Part shown: positions 55,662 through 64,000 of the stretch, piece after piece
Layout of the letters: each line of letters begins with the position of its first letter
Numbering within the stretch: the first letter of the stretch is position 1
Assembly (NCBI GenBank): GCA_949775045.1
Contig: OX459100.1
Coordinates: forward strand, 1,766,936 to 1,830,935
Direction of reading: 5' to 3'
DNA length: 64,000 bases
Source: Metridium senile
Taxonomy: Eukaryota; Cnidaria; Anthozoa; Actiniaria; Metridiidae
Notes under the pieces: model-generated
Told to the model about the DNA's origin: nothing
The model's database searches: none
The model's input: only the letters and a program-made list of their open reading frames with translations
Made by a program: the position numbers and the translations under genes

Positions 55662-56515
55662 TGTAACACCGTAAAAAATGTTGATTTAACTTTACTGACG
55701 TTTCAAGCTTTAGCCCTTCGTCGGAGTAAAAGAGTTAGAATAAGACAGACACTGAGTTTAAATACGAAGCGGGAAAAGTGATGAACCAATCAAAAGGTGA
55801 TAGAAAATGTAGGAGGAGTTACAGAACAATCGAAAAATTAAGGAATAAATTAGTCGCATTTCTTTAGATTTACGGTTATTGTTAGTTCCAGTAATGCGAC
55901 ATAAACCAAAAGCTGTCATGTGATTAATGTTATGATTAGCATTAGTGACCATTTTACTTGTGTTACCCCTAATGTTATTTATTGTATTCAATGTACTTTA
56001 TGTAACCAGCTTTATGTCGGTGAAACTGGTAGACGTCTTGGTGATCGTATCCGCGATCACGTTCGTGATATAGGCACGAACGATAACACTAAGCCAGTCT
56101 CCCGCCATTTTAATTCTGCTAAGTCAGCATTTTTTTACGTTGTTACAAAGTTCATTCTATTACCTATCGTTTATATCAAACACCGACGCAGCCTATACTA
56201 GTTCAGTTACTCGCTAGTTTCCATTTTTTACGGTGTTACAAATTTCATTCTATTACGTATCGTTTATATCAAACACCGACGCAGCCTATACTAGTTTACT
56301 CGCTAGTTTCTATTTCTATTTTTTACGGTGTTACAAATTTCATTCTATTACCTATCGTTTATATCAAACACCGATACAGCCTATACTAGTTTACTCGCTA
56401 GTTTCTATTTCTATTTTTGACGGTGTTACAAATCTCATTCTATTACCTATCGTTTATATCAAACACCGACGCCGCCTATACTAGTTTACTCGCTAGTTTC
56501 TATTTCTATTTTTTA
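55662..56515. mobile_element. Split Penelope-like element and 95-bp satellite, copy B
   Basis: Minus-strand tail (55691-55723) and GIY-YIG C-terminal half (to 55991), plus-strand GIY-YIG N-terminal half with YCIQCTLCNQLYVGETGRR (about 55980-56040), then about four 95-bp units (56140-56515). A 45-base deletion removed the end of the C-terminal half relative to copy A. Confidence 0.72.
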
Positions 56516-56840
56516 CGTTGTCTGCCTTAGAAATAGAAAATGTTATATCAACTTTCAATAGCTCAAAAGCAAGTGGTCCATTTAGTATTCCCACCTGTTT
56601 GCTGAAGTCATTGAAAAAGGTGTTATCTTAACCGTTACAACTGCTTTTTAACTCCTCCTTTGCATCAGGCCTAGATCCGGACCAACTTAAAATTGCAAAA
56701 GTAATACCAAGACATAAAAAAGACTCTCGACATAGCAATTCCAATTATAGGCCCATTTCTTTGTTATCAAACTTTAATAAGATCATTGAGAAACTGATGC
56801 ACAGCAGGCTTATTAATTATTTAGATAAATACTCAATATT

Positions 56841-57342
56841 TAACAATTATTCGCCGAAGGCGAAGTGATTATCGGTGAATATTTACCGAGCGGTGAGTCT
56901 TCGAGCTGCGAGGTAAATATTCACCGATAATCACTTCGCCTGAGGTGAATAATCGTTTTAGTATAAATACTAAGTTGATTATTTAAAAAAAGAAAGAAGG
57001 AAACAGCATTGAAAGTGAAAATATTTTATTTTTTAAAAGTGCGACCGTTACGCGTAAAAATTGTAAACTTTGTGTCGCATGTAATGCATGACAACAAAAA
57101 AAACGTGAAAATTTACTATGATACCTTTAAATAGCTTGACGTCGACACCAAACTTAGTAGCTTCTTTTGTTTGGGACAGCATTTTCTTTAAAGTTTTCAA
57201 TTTCATCTTTGTTAACAATAAAGTGACAAAACAACTACTGGCAGCCATTTTGTCCGAAAAGGTAATTATCGGCTGATAATCCGAGATAGCAAACCAATCA
57301 GAGCGCGCGATTTTGTATAATCACCTTTGTATTTATACTAAT
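56841..57342. mobile_element. 502-bp hairpin-ended element in the old LINE
   Basis: Absent from copy A (CAATATTATCAAATAATCAG at about 20146). It starts with a 42-bp-arm hairpin (56846-56953; CGAAGTGATTATCGGTGAAT arms), then TTTAGTATAAATAC. It ends with CCAATCAGAGCGCGCG (57294-57309) and GTATTTATACTA. No clear target duplication. An open frame on the minus strand (57248-57048) includes ATKFGVDVKLFKG, faintly like the N-terminus of cryptons or related proteins. Confidence 0.78.
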
Positions 57343-57563
57343 ATCAAATAATAAGTTTGGCTTCAGATCCAAACACTCCACTAATCATGCTTTATTACTA
57401 TTAACTGACAAAATTCAAACTGCAATTGACAAAGGTTTATATTCATGCGGTATGTTTCTAGACTTGAGTAAAGCATTCGATACTGTTAACCATGGAATTC
57501 TCCTAAAAAAAACTTGAATACTATGGTATCCGAGGTATAGCAAATAAATGGTTTGATTCCTAC

Positions 57564-58568
57564 TTGGACAATAGACAACAGTTCGTGTCCCTGAGGAACA
57601 GTAACTCAGATTACCATTCAATATCATGTGGTGTCCCTCAGGGATCTGTACTGGGCCCTCTACTCTTCTTGCTTTATATGAATGACATAACAAAAAGTTC
57701 TTCCATTTTAGACTTTCACCTGTTTGCAGATGACACAAATATATTTCTCACTGATAAAAACATTAATACTCTGGAGAATCATCTGAACACTGAATTGGCT
57801 AAACTAACTCAGTGGTTGTATGCAAACAAGTTGTCTTTAAATATAGATAAAACCAGTTTTGTAATGTTTCATAGCCCTCAGAAGAAGATTACACATAAAC
57901 TAACTCTTTTCATAGCAAATATGCCTATCAAACAGGAAAGTTATGTTAAATATCTAGGTGTCATTTTTGATTCTAATTTAAACTGGAAGAAACACATTTA
58001 TGAACTAAGCAAGAAGATTTCCAGAGGTATTGGAATTCTAACAAAAATCAGATACTTTGTCAATTGCTGTATATTAACTCAATTATATTATTCATTAATT
58101 TTCTCCTTTCTTACTTATGGTCTATTGCTATGGGGAAATAATTATAAATCAAACTTAAAACCAGTTGTGACCCTTCAAAAGAGGACCATTAGAATAATGA
58201 TCTTTTCTAAACCAGATGAACATTCAGAACGTATTTTTAAACAACTAGGGTTACTAAAGCTTGTCGATTTAGTCTATTATGGAAATGCACTTTTTATGTA
58301 TCAATTTCAACATAATCAACTTCCAAAACCTTTTGATGATCACTTCAAACGCATATCAAAAACCCATAGGTATAATACTAGGCTGGCTTGTAAGTCTTCT
58401 TATTACATTAATACTGTTAGAGCTAATTATAGTAAATTCAATGTACGGTACACAGCTGCTTCTGTTTGGAACAACCTTCCTGAAAATCTTAAATGTCTTC
58501 CTCTGAAGACGTTTAAAAATACTCTTAAATTAACTTTATTAAATTCCTATAATGTTAACTCGTCATAG
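57564..58568 (+). CDS. LINE RT palm-to-C-terminus, open 334-codon segment
   Basis: This part of the old LINE is uninterrupted. Catalytic FADD is at about residue 55-58, and motifs downstream (KYLGVIFDSNLNWKKH, LQKRTIRIM) are typical of CR1-type thumb regions. Without the N-terminal endonuclease and first RT half it cannot act alone. Confidence 0.75.
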   Translation: MDNRQQFVSLRNSNSDYHSISCGVPQGSVLGPLLFLLYMNDITKSSSILDFHLFADDTNIFLTDKNINTLENHLNTELAKLTQWLYANKLSLNIDKTSFVMFHSPQKKITHKLTLFIANMPIKQESYVKYLGVIFDSNLNWKKHIYELSKKISRGIGILTKIRYFVNCCILTQLYYSLIFSFLTYGLLLWGNNYKSNLKPVVTLQKRTIRIMIFSKPDEHSERIFKQLGLLKLVDLVYYGNALFMYQFQHNQLPKPFDDHFKRISKTHRYNTRLACKSSYYINTVRANYSKFNVRYTAASVWNNLPENLKCLPLKTFKNTLKLTLLNSYNVNSS

Positions 58569-58826
58569 TTTTTGAATGTGGTACATATTGTTGTTATTGT
58601 CACTTTTGTAACCTGTAGTGTCTTTTTTTCTCTTTTTCTTTAATTTTTGATCGCTAACTGTATTACCAATTAATTCTTTATTTAATACACTAGTAGTTGC
58701 TCAGCTTGATTAGCTTCTTTTTAGCTATTCTGAGAAACTTTTACCATTTATCTGAACATTCCTTAAATTATAATTGTATAATTATTCTTGATATTGCTGG
58801 TAATAAAAGTTGTTGTTGTTGTTGTT

Positions 58827-59090
58827 ACAAATTCCATTCTATTACCTATCGTTTATATCAAACACCGACGCAGCCTATACTAGTTTACTCGCTAATTTCT
58901 ATTTCTATTTTTTACGGTGTTACAAATTTCATTCTATTACCTATCGTTTATATCAAACACCGATGCCGCCTATACTAGTTTACTCGCCAGTTTCTATTTC
59001 TATTTTTTACGTTGTTACAAATTCCATTCTATTACCTATCGTTTATATCAAACACCGACGCCGCCTATACTACTTTACTCGCTAAGTTTC
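58827..59090 (+). repeat. 95-bp satellite, about three units
   Basis: Continuation of the array that the LINE interrupted. Each unit carries ACAAATTCCATTCTATTA or close variants. Confidence 0.88.
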
Positions 59091-59558
59091 TATTTTTTTA
59101 ATTCTCATAATAGTCCCCTCCCACAGTTTGCATCGAAGCAAGACGAACGTTGAGCTTGCAATGATACACACCTCGCAAGACAATTATTCACGCGCCTCTA
59201 TCATTGCAGGCTCAGCGCAGGGAACTGTGAAAGGGACTATTATTTAAATTATACATTCATCTGCTGCATTGGTATAAAACCATACACCAATAACTGACTG
59301 AAATAACTCCTTCAAGCTGTCTAATTTCTTCATTTTATTTCTTAATATTCGATTAATACAAACTACATTTAACTGCTTATGTCTATAATACTTAACTTTA
59401 TAATAATGTATTATTTGCATTATCGTTCTCTTCAAATGTCACGTGTCTTTACAACTTGTGACAAGAATCAGCTAATATTTGATAAGAAACGTCACACTTG
59501 GAATACCCAACTAAATTAAATGGCTGTATATTCAACAATGAGATTCACGATAATTCTT
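59091..59558. other. 3' flank of gene C
   Basis: Shares TTTATTTCTTAATATTCGAT, TTATGTCTATAATA and the CACGTG stretch with the 3' flank of gene B (41920-42130). A short inverted-repeat insertion (about 59110-59250; AATAGTCCC ends) is specific to this copy. Confidence 0.6.
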
Positions 59559-63921
<4,363 letters not shown>

Positions 63922-64000
63922 GGAGACTTCCTGAAAAACGGAAAAGGAAGAGAAAACACAATAAGGTATTTTTTCCTGAAAAGTTTTTTTTAGACGCAGG
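63922..64000. other. Upstream edge of gene C
   Basis: TTTTTCAGGAAGTCTCCATG reads on the minus strand, so the leader-intron acceptor seen in A and B is kept here. The window ends before a promoter. Confidence 0.5.

Larger units (their letters stand above)
56516..58826 (+). pseudogene. Old CR1-like LINE, full 3' end (copy B)
   Basis: The 5'-truncated LINE sits inside the 95-bp satellite array. The RT region up to LDLSKAFDTVNH is followed by an A-run frame slip (about 57508) shared with copy A and by the hairpin element at 56841-57342. From 57564 the frame is open for 334 codons: CGVPQGSVLGP, FADDTNIF, then LWGNNYKSNLKP and VWNNLPENL. The 3' end is marked by (TTG)n at 58810-58826. Confidence 0.87.

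Overview
The window looks like AT-rich metazoan nuclear DNA. It has spliced genes with GT/AG introns and no operon structure, and it is dense in Penelope-like, CR1/L2-like, Kolobok, IS3EU, TTAA-type and TA-type transposable elements. This mixture fits an early-branching animal, perhaps an anthozoan cnidarian, but no marker fixes the species. The host genes I can support are three tandem paralogues of a secreted type-B carboxylesterase (cholinesterase-like), all on the minus strand, plus one candidate first exon of a small secreted protein at 29222-29368.

The layout is dominated by a direct segmental duplication. Copy A spans 397-24413 and copy B spans 44028-57898, about 36.7 kb apart. Each carries exons 1-4 of an esterase gene, its upstream region and the same older transposons. 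They differ mainly by later insertions. Copy A gained or kept a Kolobok-like element (1262-6745, itself hit by a Penelope-like and an IS3EU element), a composite of two identical MITEs (7235-9478) and an intact CR1/L2-type LINE (20437-24140). Copy B gained a 502-bp hairpin element (56841-57342) and kept a full 953-bp TIR element that is only 61 bp long in copy A. The left breakpoint lies inside intron 4, so gene A has exons 1-4 here and no exons 5-6 in the window. Gene B (51183 to 42184) and gene C (63921 to 59559) are complete six-exon models of 577 and 558 codons.

The spacer at 24.4-41.4 kb is transposon-rich. It holds minisatellites, several TA-flanked MITEs, LINE 3' ends, a TTAA-bounded 2-kb element around a restriction-like-endonuclease LINE fragment and two long ATT arrays, a Penelope-like element split by a 1.3-kb foldback element whose arms carry identical 91-aa ORFs, and hammerhead-like motifs. 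The stretch at 41460-41930 is an older relic of the esterase intergenic region and gives the empty site for an element shared by A and B.

Genes A-C probably act as secreted serine hydrolases. Ser is in GNSAGG and the acid is Asp. His is seen in B and C only, because gene A's last exons are not in view. The most unusual observations are the composite MITE pair, the hairpin-ended elements with CCAAT/GCGCGC motifs, the mirrored-ORF foldback element, and esterase exons that differ between A and B mostly at amino-acid-changing positions while much of the flanking DNA is nearly identical. All coordinates, splice sites and target duplications were read by eye.
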